The translations under genes and the position numbers were made by a program. From Callipepla californica brunnescens (taxonomy: Eukaryota; Chordata; Aves; Galliformes; Odontophoridae), in contig JALIRH010000007.1 of the NCBI GenBank assembly GCA_023055505.1, forward strand, positions 15,234,273-15,298,272: DNA of 64,000 bases, in the 5' to 3' direction. Position 1 is the first letter of the stretch; the number at the start of each line of letters is the position of its first letter. The notes under the pieces were generated by a model. It was not told the origin of the DNA. It saw only the letters and a list, made by a program, of their open reading frames with translations, and searched no databases. Positions 1-12,840 of this stretch are shown one piece after another.

Positions 1-2844
1 TTATTTGTCACTTATATTTAGAATAAATTAAACTCATTTTGCAGCAGTTTCTCCTTTTCATATGTATGTGAAACATCTGCACTCAAAACAGCATTGGCTG
101 TTCTTGTTTTTTTTTTTTTTTGATGTACTGTTTCACTCTCCTGGGTTGTGCAAACTAAAAAAAGCTGAAATTTAATTTGGACAAATACGATGTAATCCCA
201 AATGTGGACAGTTGTATTTCAACATTCATTCTACATTGTTGTGATTAAAAAACACAACAAAAACAAACATGAGAATCATCTCATCTTTCCTGCTTCGATG
301 TGAATGAGTAAATGGAAAGCTCATTTCATATATGTGTGGGAAGAGCTGGTCTTGAAGCTCAAAGTCACTGCATGCTTTAGGTTGCATGCAGCTTTAGTAA
401 TGTGAATATTCCCTCTGTCAACAGCTGCACATTATTTGGTCCTATACAGGTCAGGATTTGGGCATTTGCTTGAGCAGGAACAAATATAAGCAAGGTTAGT
501 GTAGCCTTAAAGATGCTGGTGTTTTATATCACCTTTGAAATAGAATTCTGTATGTTTAGGAATACACATTTCTTTTCGTTACTCTCATTTTGCTAGCTGT
601 TCAGTCTGTTTTTATATTGAATGGTGTGTCCTTTTTGAGTGGTTGTTGGTATTTGTCAGATTTGCTGTATGTTAATTTCTGCAGTACCATGTTTCTCTTA
701 AGACATTGTTTCAGGGTGGTGATGTACTGTAAATAAGAATGTTTATCTCCAATAGTGTGAACAGTCTGTGATTGAAGATGGCCTTCTTTCCCTTTGCTTC
801 TCATTCTGATTCTCTGCGATGCTTAGAGTTTGTGTATTTAACTGTAATAGTCCTTTGTACATATACATAACTGACCTCTTTAAGTTGAGCAGCAGTGGCT
901 CCTGAATATTGCCAGTGGCTTCTAACTTCCTTTATGTGTTAGGAAGATACTTCTGTGCTTTTGTAGGAGAAGAAATACAATGGATTTTTACCAAAGCATA
1001 CAGATTTTTTTAATTTTAATATTCATTTCTTATTTGTGTCACAAATGATTTGACTGAGTAAAGTTGAAACAGTGGATCTCCATGAGTATACTTGAGATTC
1101 TACACAGTATGACCTGGAGAGGATAGGTTGCAAAAGTTAACATTCCCTGGCTCTGTGCCTTAATCCCAAGTTCAGAGAGTGCTGAGATGAGCAGTTTCCA
1201 GACAGCTGTTTGGCAAAGAAAGCTAGCCCTGCCTTAGCCTGCAGCTGAGATTGTAGGAACTTGTGCTACAGTGGAACTGTCAATATATTTGCTGTCTTCT
1301 AGTGAAAGGTGAAGCTAACTTTAGCAGCTGAACATCAGGGAGGTGAAACATGTGGTGTATAAAATCATGGGATGTTCTCTATGCAAAAGAAGTTATGGTT
1401 AGGAGTAAAAATATAGAACAATCCATTGCCGTAAGGTTTTAGGAGTACAACTGTAACAGAAAGCAAATAAATACTTTTCTTTCTTATCACCAGGCATGGT
1501 GACCTTCAAGACAATACCTCCAATCCATCTTTTGAACTATTACCCATATAAATTATTTGGTTTTTATTGCACCCATGTATGCATTTCATTCTGACAGAGC
1601 AGATCATGGATGATTTTTTACTTCGATTCTGGGTCATCAATCTGCAAACTTAAGAAACAGTGTGCTAGAAGGAATTCTTTCCCTAAGCCAAAAACTGCAT
1701 TAATTTAAATGAGACTTCCATGCAGAAGGAATGCTGACTGGTAGAGTGTGTTTGCATAAATCTTAGATAACTTCTGGCAATGTTCACCTCAATGATGTAT
1801 GAAAATCCTGAGCTCTTATCCTGTGCAGAGCTACTACTGATATTAGTGGAAGTATTACGCAGGAGAAGAGCAAGGGCTTTCACAGCAAAGAGCTACAAGC
1901 ATAATGACTTATACTTCTGCATTTGCTGATTATTTTCCACCAGCTTTCATCACACATTTAGTCACTAGAATGGTCACAAACCTTATAAAATATGAAAGCA
2001 AAAGGTTGTCTATAATAATATGTGAAAAAAAATAGCTTTGGTTATGCAGTTGGAAAACCTTTTTTCTGTCTGCTGATGGAGTCTCCATGAAAACAATTAA
2101 TTATGTGGTGGCAACAGCTGTGTTAAAAACACAGCTTGTGCAGTTGAATGTTAGGCAATCTCTTCAGTATTTGACTCTAAAAAATATTTCTGTAAAATCT
2201 GGATATGGTATTGTTTCCATTTCTTAAAAACTTGGTTTCTATTTGCATCAAGAGGCATCTCCTTGAGGAGTTCCTACACTCTTTCTGATTTGTCAGCTTT
2301 AACTCTGCACAACAGAATGGAAACTTGAGTCAGTGAGGGTTCTTTTCCTTCAGTGGTAAAAATTAAGAATCTTTTTTTTCACTCCCTAGAACGGCCTGAT
2401 TTTTTAATCTTAAACTCCAAGTGTTTCACTCAGTTTCACTGTCAGCTTCCTCTATGAGATAGACTAATCATCAAAACCTGGAAATCATTTCTCTTTTAGA
2501 ATATGTAGAGATAATAAGCTGTTGGGGTGGATTTTTTTTATTATTTCTTTGTTGTTGTTGTTATTTTTTTTAAATGCTACATTTATATTATGCCATTTTT
2601 TTTCATCTACTGAGTAGAATATGTCATTTTCCTTTTGGAGAACAAAACATCTCTGCAAATGAGTTTTCATTCTGAAAAGAAGCTTTTTAAAGTGCTTCTC
2701 AACTAACATAGGAGTTAGTTAGTTTAATGTTGAGGTAGTTCCATCTCAGCAGTCTTTGAGATGCTTTAAAAAAATAATCCAAAAACAATAATGGAACAAC
2801 ATTCCTGAAGAAGATTATTGGAAATCATGAAATTCTCAGAGCAC
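1..2844. other. No gene recognised; AT-rich non-coding sequence
   Basis: Only short open frames occur on either strand and none resembles a protein family I know. A run of 15 T lies at 107-121, and a T-rich patch with a short GTT repeat lies near 2528-2575. I see no transposon ends, CpG cluster or RNA gene. Confidence 0.6.
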
Positions 2845-2983
2845 TGAGTCAGCTGCAGGAGCACAGGTGAATGCAATTCACCTGTGTGACCAGAAGGGGT
2901 GGAGTAGTAGGGAAGGATCTCTTGTTGGAGATTCCTATTCTTGTTTGGAGTTTCCTATTGCAAGCCTAGGATACAGGTGGGCA
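2845..2983 (-). repeat. LTR-like repeat, copy A (shortened)
   Basis: Read on the minus strand, this copy starts TGCCCACCTG and ends GCTGACTCA, so it has the 5'-TG...CA-3' ends of a retroviral LTR. It shares the segment around 2860-2902 (a CAGGTGAA block, then GTGACCAGAAGGGGTGGA on the plus strand) and the segment near 2915-2935 with copies at 23.9, 27.5 and 51.7 kb. It is about 100 bases shorter than copy C because the middle, including the TATA-like box, is missing. A purine-rich stretch lies just outside the TG end (plus-strand 2984-3003), as a polypurine tract would beside a 3' LTR. The family name is unknown to me. The LTR reading is inferred from the ends and the tract. Confidence 0.5.
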
Positions 2984-3410
2984 GTTTTATCCCTTTATTT
3001 CAATTGTCTCTTTTCCATCACAATAATTTGTCTAACTATACTGTGTGTAAAATATCGTAGCTATAATACCATCTGGTATTATTCATTGTATTAACCTCAC
3101 ACTTTATCCTCAGTAATCTTCAGCTTATCACGCTGATGTAGAAAAACATGGATTCCCTTAGTACAAACAAAGAACATGTGGGGGTTTTCTTTCTCCTTTT
3201 GATTTCTTTTGTCTTTACTGTATACAACTGCTTTAAAAACAATTTTTTTTTCTTTTGCTAGAGGTGCAGGTTTTCATTTTCCTGACATTGGTGAAGGAGC
3301 TGATTAAGTAATTTTTTACAGCACTTCAGTGTTTGCCTTGTATCACAGAAATAGCACAGGTGGAAGATGTTCTGGAAGCTAAGCCAAAATATTCTGCTTT
3401 TTTTGCCCTA
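2984..3410. other. Unassigned sequence between LTR-like copy A and a CR1 fragment
   Basis: If copy A is a 3' LTR on the minus strand, this stretch would sit where the retroviral interior used to be. I see no recognisable env or pol residues in any frame, so it may equally be unrelated flanking DNA. Confidence 0.3.
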
Positions 3411-4203
3411 CCACAGAATTGTAGGGGTTGGAAGGGACCTCTAGAAATCACTGAGTCCAACCCCCCTGCCAAAGCTGGTTTCCTACACCAGGTCACACAG
3501 GTAGGTGTCCAGGTGGGTCTTGAATGTCTCCAGAGAAGGAGATTCCACAACCTCCCTGGGCAGCCTGTACCAGTCCTCTGTTACCCTCACAGTAAAGAAG
3601 TTCTTGCGCACATTTATGCAGTACCTCCTGTGCTGCAGTTTCTGTCCATTTCCCCTTGTTCTGTCTCCACACACTGCTGAAAAGAGTCTGGCCTCCACAC
3701 ACTCAGATATTTATAAACCTGGATCAGGTCCCCCCTCGGTCTTCTTTTCTCAAGGCTAAAGAGAGCCAGTTCACTCAGCCTTTCTTCATAGGGGAGATCC
3801 TCCAGGCCCTTCACCATCTTTGTGGCCCTGCACTGGACTCTTTCCAAGAGATCCCTGTCTTTTTTATACTGGGGAGCCCAGAACTGGACACAGTACTCCA
3901 GATGAGGCCTCACCAGGGCAGAGTAGAGGGGGAGAATCACTTCCCTTGACCTGCTGGCCACGCTCTTTTTAATGCATCCCAGAATGCCATTGGCCTTCTT
4001 GGCCGCGAGGGCACACTGCTGGCTCATGGTCAGCCTGTCATCCACCAGGACACCCAGGTCCCTCTCTATAGAGCTCCTCTCCAGCAGATCATCCCCCAGC
4101 CTGTACTGGTGCATGCAATTACTCCTCCCTGGGTGCAAGACTCTACACTTGCTTTTGTTAAACCTCATCCAATTTCTTACTGCCCAGCTCTCCAGCCTAT
4201 GCT
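3411..4203 (-). mobile_element. CR1 LINE, 5'-truncated, 3' end of ORF2 plus 3' UTR
   Basis: The plus-strand text just inside 3411 is the complement of the CR1 3' tail (CAGAAT ... GTTGGAAGGGACCTCTAG ... TCCAACCCCCCTGCC). Minus-strand ORF2 residues run from about 4168 to 3614 and include [29 protein letters not shown] and DRDLLERVQ, typical of the CR1 region after the reverse transcriptase. Near 3690 the frame shifts, and the last part ([20 protein letters not shown]) continues in another frame down to about 3483. The copy ends near 4203, well short of the RT core, so it was cut at the 5' side like most CR1 copies. It cannot move. The ORFs on the opposite strand here are shadows. Confidence 0.95.
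3614..4168 (-). pseudogene. CR1 ORF2 C-terminal fragment
   Basis: A 184-residue open frame matches the segment after the RT palm of the CR1 ORF2 protein, which in intact elements carries an N-terminal endonuclease and a reverse transcriptase. Neither catalytic domain is present. The first methionine (MRFNKSKC) is internal to ORF2, not a true start. The frame ends in a shifted tail, and the real C-terminus lies in another frame at 3698-3483. This is inherited LINE coding sequence, not a host gene. Confidence 0.9.
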
Positions 4204-7200
4204 AACGTGGTAGGCACTTTAAGATCAAGGAGCGCCCATGCAGTTCAAACTCTGCCCTTCTTTTCTGTTTAGCTAAATCTTATTATTTTTACCATAAGGT
4301 TTATGTGTCTGTTATGTTTCCTAGCTAGCCAGCTGCTGAGAGTTTAAACCCAGCCTGGGAGGGGACTTCTTGAAATGATTTATTTCATGGTGTAAAAACA
4401 CTCATAGAAAGGAACATGTTATGACTATTTCTTCCATTAGGTTTTTTTTTTTAAGGGCACCTATTTGTAACTCAGAATTCTGCTTGATAGCAGAGGTACT
4501 CTGTTTGCTCTGAAAGCAAACTCTGCTTTAAATATGGTACTTGCTTATACATGGTATTTCTGAACATCTCCATATTGATCTAAAACCTAAAAAATATAAC
4601 AAGATATTATTCTGTTATATGCTAACAAACTAACAATGGAGGACTGCTAAGCTTCAGCAATCTTTACTGTAACAGCTGTAGACCAGGAGATATTGCCCTG
4701 GGTAAACTCAGTTTTCAAGTCTGTGTTGGTAAGTAAGCAACAGCAAAACTGACAGATGGAGGACTTCAGGTAACAAAGAGGTTGAATTCAGTTTAACAAA
4801 GGAGATGCAGATGTTGTGGAATAGAAGTGAGGTTTTAGATGATGAGGCTTACAGCAGTGTAGAATCGTGGAAACATAAAGAACCTCTGAAGTGTCACCAA
4901 AAAATACTTGAGCAGAAAGAAATGAAAAAAGGAAAAAGTCTACCTGTGTTGTATTTAATATGACACTATGTAAGATGTTTTCCTTGCCCTCGATTGTGGC
5001 TGACTTACACTGTAAGCAGAAACTGATTTATAAGCAATCTGTGAATCTTCACAGACCTTATATCTGCTAGCATTCAATGCCTCTAACCTGACAAGTTGAA
5101 CAGTAAACTCAGATTTCCTACAACCTGAGGAGAAAAGAGCATGATCTCCAGAAACAACACAGCTGAGATTCGATTTCTCATTTTGTGAGGTAGTGGGAGA
5201 CAGACTTGGGACAGAGATTAAACGCATGCATTTCTCTTTCTGCAGAAAAAGAGATACAGGAGCAGAAAAGCTCAGCTGTTGATATGGTGAAAGAGGTATC
5301 AAAAGAGGGGCTGAGGCTGATTCCATCACTAGAATTCTTGCTCTATTCTGTTGATGGTTTTTTTTCCATCCCTCCAGTGGATGGCACATTAAACACCCAC
5401 AGTGAGCTTGCCCTGGGTTAACATTTTAATATGGCCATAGAAAATTACACACAATCTGCTGGGCTACACGAGTGCCTTTCTGACGTAATTACAACGCAGT
5501 AGCAAGCTTGGGATTTGATGTAGGGTTAACGACGAGGCATATCAAGCTAACATGATGGATTTGCTTGAAATGGGAACTTTACATTGAGTTTCTTCTACAA
5601 GATAAGCAAGGCTGAAAATGTGGTGTCTGCATCTATGCTGCTTTTTCCAATGGTATCCTTCAGAAAAAATCAGGCTTTGAAGACGTATTATGACTTTTCA
5701 AGATCTTGATTACTTTGTAGTAGGCTTTAACTAGATGTTGACAAATTAATCTTTCTGACTCCCAGGGGAAGGTAGAAGGCAATTTGTTACTGTCTCCAAG
5801 AATGATGGAGATAACAGACAGAATGGGAGGGCAGTATAAAGCGGGACACTAACAAAAACCAAAACAAAATACTAACTGTAATTAGCTACTATCCCAGCTG
5901 GCATATCACGAAGTCTTGTGATCAAAGTACACTTACTGTTTGCACAGTAGTAACTAGAATTTTGTAGAAAATCTATATCTGTAACTAAAAATGTGATTTT
6001 CTATTAGCATGTGAAGAGTTGTCTTCCATTTAGTATTCAAAAAGTACAAACTTTGGAGATGTATATTAATTATTTGCAATTAAAAAGACAGTAAATTTTC
6101 ATATTGTGTTTTCAGACACTGCTGATCCATTATTAAATATAACATTGTATCTAAAGAAATTAAAAGATTGTAATGACTCCTACAAGATATTCAGAATTTG
6201 TTTTGTTGGTCCAAAATAAATCTTCTCTAGAGAACTCAGTGGTTCACGCTGAATTATAAAAAACACAGAAATCGACATCTGGAAGACTTTTAAAATTTAA
6301 AAGCTATGTTAGTTAACAGTGTAATTAAACATTGAAACAAATTACTGAAAAATTTGTAGGAATCCCGAATAAATTATATATATATATATATATATTTTAT
6401 AGCCTGATTTACTAATGAGAGTTCTTTCAGAAAATGTTTGGGGGTTTTGTTTGTTTTTAGGTTTTTGGTGGGTTGTGTTTTTTTTCAAATTTAGTAAAAA
6501 GTCAGTGTCCCATTTTAAGCTCTTACTAGTTGACCATAGAAGCATCACGCAGGGTTGTGCTATTCTGTAGGCTAAGAATGTGACAATAGAAGACAGATTG
6601 AACATACAGCTAGTTTAAAATACCTTACATGTGCTCTGGTCTGGTTGCTCGGGCTGTGCTTCGTTGGTTACTGAACTATAAATTTCAAATATCTGAAGTG
6701 TTTTGGTTGAGTTCACATAAACTACATGATCTAAAAAACTGATCAAATGTACAGAGAAGTGAAAGTGGCACTATTTAGTAGAAGCAACACTTCAACATAA
6801 TTTGAAGAAATGAATGATAATTGTTTTTACACTAAGACGTGGGACGCAGCTGGGCAGTTCCATGAAGTGTCAGGATCTTTCTCTATTACTGGCTTAGAAA
6901 TAGATAAGTGCATTGTAATATTCATGCCTTTGATGTTCTCTTCAAATTGCCATCTCCTTGTGGAACGTTTTTCACTCTGTGGTAAACATCTCTCCTGTTT
7001 CGCTGTGAATTTAGAGCCCTGAATTGCCACACCATTCTAATTTCTGTTTCTTTGCAGCATAATGTATCATATTCTATCTACTGTTAATATATGCACAGTA
7101 GGTGATTTTGTTTCTTGTTTGAGCAGGCAATACGTTCATTAATAAATGCTGCATAATTTATTGGAGAAGTAACATGCAGAGAGAAGTTAAGCTTCCTAGC

Positions 7201-7760
7201 AGTACTGAGGTTTGCCAGGCTGCTTCTACTGGCCAATGTTACTGGTGAAATAAAATGGATAACGGCGTCTCTCCCCACTCGTGGGAAGAAAATATAAATA
7301 ATCCTAATTTTAAATTGGTGAACCAGTGTTTTAGGCTGAAGTTCATTCTGAAAGAAAAGGTTAGTCTTGTGGAAAAGATTATTTTCCACGGAAATGTAAG
7401 AATGCAGGTGACTGTGTGCTTACCAGTGTTTGGTGAAATAAGCATTCTCAGTAGCTGATTGACAAACTCTCACTCAGAAGTGAGAGATCCTGCAGTCCAG
7501 AGGAGGGACTCTGAAACTGAGAGCCCATCTTCCAGGTGAATGCCCTGCTCTGGATTATTGCCTCGTGTGGAACAGGTCTCTTCTGTGACTGCCTTACCCA
7601 GTGGTGTATATAGTCATTCTTTCTTTGAGACAGTTGATTCTTGTTAATCCATGACTACTTGAGAAAAATAGGTAAACACATAAACTAAAAGTGGTGGGGA
7701 AAAAAAACAAGCAAACAAAAATAGCCCAGACAACTCAGTCAATGTTTTGTGATTCCATTT
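4204..7760. other. No gene recognised; contains an (AT)n microsatellite
   Basis: The longest open frame here (minus, 5389-4955, 144 codons) has no recognised motif and no splice context, and one frame of that length is expected by chance in 64 kb of AT-rich DNA. A perfect AT repeat lies at 6374-6396. I see no other mobile element. Confidence 0.55.
6374..6396. repeat. (AT)n microsatellite
   Basis: About eleven alternating AT units lie in unique sequence. The tract is likely polymorphic in length and has no visible function. Confidence 0.9.
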
Positions 7761-7839
7761 CATAGAATCATAGGGGTTGGAAGGGACCTCAAGAGATCAT
7801 CAAGTCCAACCCCCTGCTAAGCAGGTTTCCTACACCAGT
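7761..7839 (-). mobile_element. CR1 3' tip (about 80 bp)
   Basis: The plus strand reads CATAGAATCATAGG, then GTTGGAAGGGACCTCAAG and TCCAACCCCCTGCTAAGC, which is the complement of the CR1 3' UTR and terminal octamer repeats. Only the last 80 bases of the element were copied, an extreme 5' truncation. There is no coding sequence. Confidence 0.92.
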
Positions 7840-10800
7840 TACTGAGGTTCTAAGGAACAAAAATGAAATAAAGGAATTGCATGTGGACGAGTACTCCGTT
7901 TCAGTGAAGAATAATCTGAAGCTATTATCTACATTTTTTTCCTGTTAAAAAATTATTAATGTGGCTAATCGGATCTGAAGTAGTATATATCCCAATACAT
8001 CATCAACAATACATCATCATTTTGGTACATCCCAATACATCTAGGAGACATTTGGAGAAAGATTGCATTTTGGAGATACTGTGGAATTGATTACTATGGA
8101 CATTGCCTCGTTATTTACGAAGGCAATTTTACTGCATGATATTTGGAATATATAAAGGAAAAGCTTATTGTGTGAGGTATTGGTAGGTTTCTGAAGTTTA
8201 TAATACTGAATTCTGCCTGTAAGTTTTGGCTTCTCCTCATTGACACACAGCTTCTTTTTTTCTGTGATGCTGACGCCTCTGCATACTGAGGACTTGCATT
8301 TACAGCCCTGGATAAGGGAATGGCTCCTGAATGCTCACCACATAAGCCTTGCCCTGTCCTGCCTTCCTTAGTTCCAGGGGGTAATTTCAGACTGAGGATA
8401 GAACAAGTGGCATCCTACAGTGACTGACTACTCAAAGTCTCACCACTTAACATGTGATTCTGTGTTTTCAAAGTGTGTGAGAATCTGAAGGAGACAATAA
8501 CAGTCTGTTCTTCAGCATGTTTTGTTTACTCAAGTCATTTTGTGTGTCTTGACATTTTATTGCACTGAAAGGGGAAACAACCTTGATCCTCAAAACACAC
8601 CTGGATGTTTACATCAAGTAACAAAGGTAAGCTCAAGGGCTGCTGTCTGAGTGCAGATCAGAGCTTCAGAGAGTAGGGTACTTTTCACTTTTGTTTTCTA
8701 TCAGTTAAAAAAAAAAAGAAATGTTAATGCAAGAAGTCAAGTTTATAATTTATAATTAAACTTGAAGGAATTAGACATAATCCTGAAACAGAACAGTTCC
8801 ATTTCTTAGGTAAGCTTGATACCCAAATCGATTTCTGTATTATCTCTTATTTCAAAATTATGTACAAAAGGATGACAAACTTCGAGCCTACAGATGGTTT
8901 CTTCTCTCAGTGTTGTCTGTTTATCTTATTTCTGTCAAGTGATAATGTAAAAATTTAAATCAAATAATAGAATGTTAACTCTTACTGGTTTGATTCCTTT
9001 CTTATTTTTACACAGCTGTGTACTTATAGGCTAATGTAACTGGATAGGTATACAGGGAGGAACCTTACCAAAGAAGAAATACTAAATTAAGACCATTATT
9101 TAGTTCTTATCTCTTGTGCAGAAAATGGTTAAATACTTTGAAAAGTAATTCAAATCATGCTCTCCTGCTGCCTTCTTTTCCATAAATGTCCATGAACTGC
9201 AGTCATAACAACGCTGCCAGTGTCATACGCTTGTAAGTGCGATGCTTGACAGAATTGCCCTGGAGGTTCAATTACTTGGGTGTGTGATGATGAATGAAAA
9301 CTGCTGCAGCTCTCAGAAGATCTGCAACAGCCTCGAAATTGTTTGATCAACTGTGGCATCCCTGTTCAAGCTCTGGTGGGACTGGAGCGTTTCAGTAGTT
9401 ACAGAATATAGGCATGTCAGAGTTTTTGCTCTTCCCAAAGCACAGCACTGATGTGAAGGCAAAACAAACCAAAAGCAAAACAAATCTCACTTGAAGTATT
9501 ACAGCTAATATGGTCTGTGTCTGGAATGCACATATAACCCTAACATAAATATTTCAGTAGCTGAGGATGAGCAGGCTACCCATTGACACCTCTTCTAGAA
9601 GAAGGTGAAGTTATCTGGGAGAAAATCCAGGGAGGTAAAAATAACAAAAAGAAAAAAAAAAAAAAGACAGAGGAAGAAAGTGACATGGGAGCAGGAAAAA
9701 TATTGCTGATGTAGCATTATGCTGCAGCTGAGCTTGTGAGTTAGCAAAAAGATTATTATAACCAGGCACTTGTGTATTCTGGCTGTCGACCTATTGGCCA
9801 TTGCGATCTGAAAGCAATCCCCAGCAGGGTCTCAGGGGACATCTCCGAGCACATGGCTGTCATGGCCTTGGACCAAAAACAGTATATGAGATTTTAGATT
9901 TAAAATTTGACTGTGAAATTGCCGGTTAGTGTCATATAGGAAAGATTAGGACATTATTTATTTAGGTGTCTCCCTGGCTATGCAGTCATGTGCTTTTTCT
10001 TAAGCGGTCAAGTTTAAACATTTCATTATACTTCAGTAATAAGCAATTTTAGCCTATGCCGACAATTTTGTGTTGAATTAGGGATACTTGTTTGACAGCT
10101 GCGATGAAAGAAAGGTTATTTGTTTTGCAGATAAGTAGGACTGCTTCACCGGTCATTGAATTCTCACTGAAAAGTCGGCACTGGCTAGGCTGGTAATCTT
10201 TAAGTCAATCTTAATAGTCAAGAATTTAAGACTGATGACTACATCAAAGCAAAGAGAAATGGGATGGAAAAGTGGGGGTTTCAGGCTACAAGCTGTGAAT
10301 TTCAAGGGTGCTTCTATGCATTTCTTCTGTGCTATATTCATGTAATCGAGTGAATTTTAAAAAACAAAGCCAAAGTAAAAGAAGATCTTGGGGGAAAAAA
10401 AGAAAAAAGTTATCTGAATCAGAGCATGGTTTCCATGAGAACATTGCTGCTGTTATTCACTGACAGTCAAAATGCTTACTTCTATATTATCAAAGAAGTG
10501 CATTTTCTGCAAACAGATATCCCATGATACCTCTAGTTAACTCAAGTATTGTAAACACAGACAATTAAGCTTAATTTGCAGTTGAACAAAGTCTTCTTTC
10601 TGGTGTCTTTGTTATTACAAAAAACAGCCAAAGACCTGTTTTTCACATGAAAGCAATACAGCCAAAACGTTTGTATTCAAAATGAGAACTTTCATCACTA
10701 TAACCAGTACATTTCATTAAGTTTATTTATTATTTAGCATAAGGCCTCCTTGGTGAGAAGGATGAACACGTAATGTCTTGTCAAACCCTTCAACTTAGCT

Positions 10801-12727
10801 TTAGATGGTGAAGCATTTTACAATTAGTTTTATTTGATAAGTCTTGCAACATGGCATTTGGAGAATATTCTAGCATTTGGTAATGCTTTCCGACAGTGTA
10901 TGGAGTTCTTCAGTGCAGTTGGCTTAGTCCATGATTTTATCTGTGAATCAACAAAATGGCTGTAAGATAAGTGGTCACAGACTTTGTTTTAGTGCAAAAA
11001 GTGATATTCTAGTTTTAAATACAACCATGAAACAGATTCAACTATTAGATTATTTGAGCATTCAAGTTATGTGAATATTTACATCTTCTTGTAATACAGC
11101 AGTAAAAATCTGTCAGGAAAAAGTGTTTTATTAATTTTCCTACCACTTGCTCACATGCCCTTTTTCTCATTAACATGCATTTTTCACAAGGATATTGGGC
11201 TGATTAAAAGAATACATAGAAACCAAGGAAGACATCATGGACAAACAAGTGCAAAGAGAGAGGCTGCAGGTGGTCACTTCTGTGATGGTAGTTGTGGATG
11301 AAGATTTCTATTTTTTGTTCTTTTGTTTTCATTTTCCACTTTGCATTTTTTTTTTACACCTGTTCATTCTGTTGTCTTTGCTCTGTTTTGGGTCACATAA
11401 AGCAGCTCCTGCAGAAAGGATTGCCTCTAATGAAAGAGATAAATGCACTCTGTTTGTTTTTCGGTTTTTCATTTATATTTCAAGCCCCAACCTATAGAAT
11501 TCCTGGGAAGTAGAACTGAGGAACTTCTTTCATTTCTCCTCTACAGCCATTCCTAAATTTGTTTCCAAAAAGTAGAGTATTTATTCATTACTCAGCTGTT
11601 GTACAGGTCCCCAGTGAGAGAATGGAGAAATGAACCAGATTGCTTTAAAATGCCAAGTATGGACAGTGACCCTTATATGAACCTTAAAATATAATTCCAA
11701 ATATTTTGTTGTTGATGTGTGGAGTAAAGACTGGATACACATGCAAACCATGAACACCACTGATTATGAGTCCTGGGTGGGTTCTATATATCAGCCACAC
11801 GCTGACAGGTAATAGTACCTCTCCTCCTGCCTACGCACCCATTCTCTCTCACTGCTGTGGGCTATTCATCATTTCACATATACAGTTACAGTCTTTCTCC
11901 CCCAGGCACTTACCCAGCTTTTCTCCCCCTCACTGTTGCTCCTCAGCATTTTCAGATTTCCTCAGACTCACCTTCAAACCTTTCTGTCAAGCCTGCCTAC
12001 AGCTTGGCTCGTGCTTGGCCCTGCTGTGACTTGTTTACTTTGATTTAATTAAAATGCACCCATCCAGAACCCTGTGCACATTACTGACTGCCCGCCTTCA
12101 AGAGCCTTTAATTTCTTCAGTACTTTCACACTGCCTGGAACAGCCTTAGCCTCCGTCTTCAATTACAACAAGGGACCAAATATTTCTCCTTCAAAACCAC
12201 CTTTTGACTTTTTCCTAGGACTTTAAGTACCAAACCTTTATTTTTGCCATCTTTGGACAGGAAGAATTTTGTTTATTTCAGTCAATGAAGAAAGTACTGC
12301 TGTTACAAAGGTGTAAATCCCAGCTCAGCTTTTCAGTCACTGTTTATCTGTGGATTCTTTTTTCTTCCTGGTGTTATTAAGACTTGTATGTAGCAGGAGT
12401 GCAGCCCCATCCTATGAACACCAATTCCTGTGCTGTGGCTGAACAAAAGCACCGTGCTGTTCCCCTGTTATCTATGCACTTTCCTGAGTGACAGATTTTG
12501 CGAGGTGGAGAGCTGTATCTTGCCCTTATAAGTGAGCCAGTGGTAGATCATGTTCACCCATTACAAAGCAACAAAAAGTGCTGTGAATTTCTCATATTCA
12601 GTGGTTCAGCTTTATTCTTAAGTGCCAAAAACATCAATAGCACACTGTAAAAAATGAATAATTCAAGCAATTAGCAACCAGAATAAATAGAATTTATTAA
12701 CCTTTTGGATGTTTTGTTTTTCAAGTA

Positions 12728-12840
12728 AAGGAGCTTCCTTAGTCTTCTCTTCTTGTGTCTTTCTTTGTTTCTCTCTCTGTTTTCAGTTCTGTCCTCTTTC
12801 TCAGTCTCCTTTTCCTCTCCATTCTTGAACTACTCCTTAC
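12728..12840. repeat. Pyrimidine-rich low-complexity tract
   Basis: The plus strand is mostly C and T over roughly 110 bases (runs such as CTTCTCTTCTTG and TTTCTCTCTCTG). It could act as a splice-acceptor-like polypyrimidine context, but no exon follows that I can support. Confidence 0.55.

Noticed and set aside
3333..4205. Plus-strand open frames of 115, 84, 97 and 77 codons
   Set aside because: They are antisense shadows of the CR1 ORF2 fragment.
4955..5389. 144-codon minus-strand open frame
   Set aside because: It is one of the longest non-repeat frames, but the composition is serine-rich without motifs, there is no splice or promoter context, and about one such frame is expected by chance in this much AT-rich DNA.
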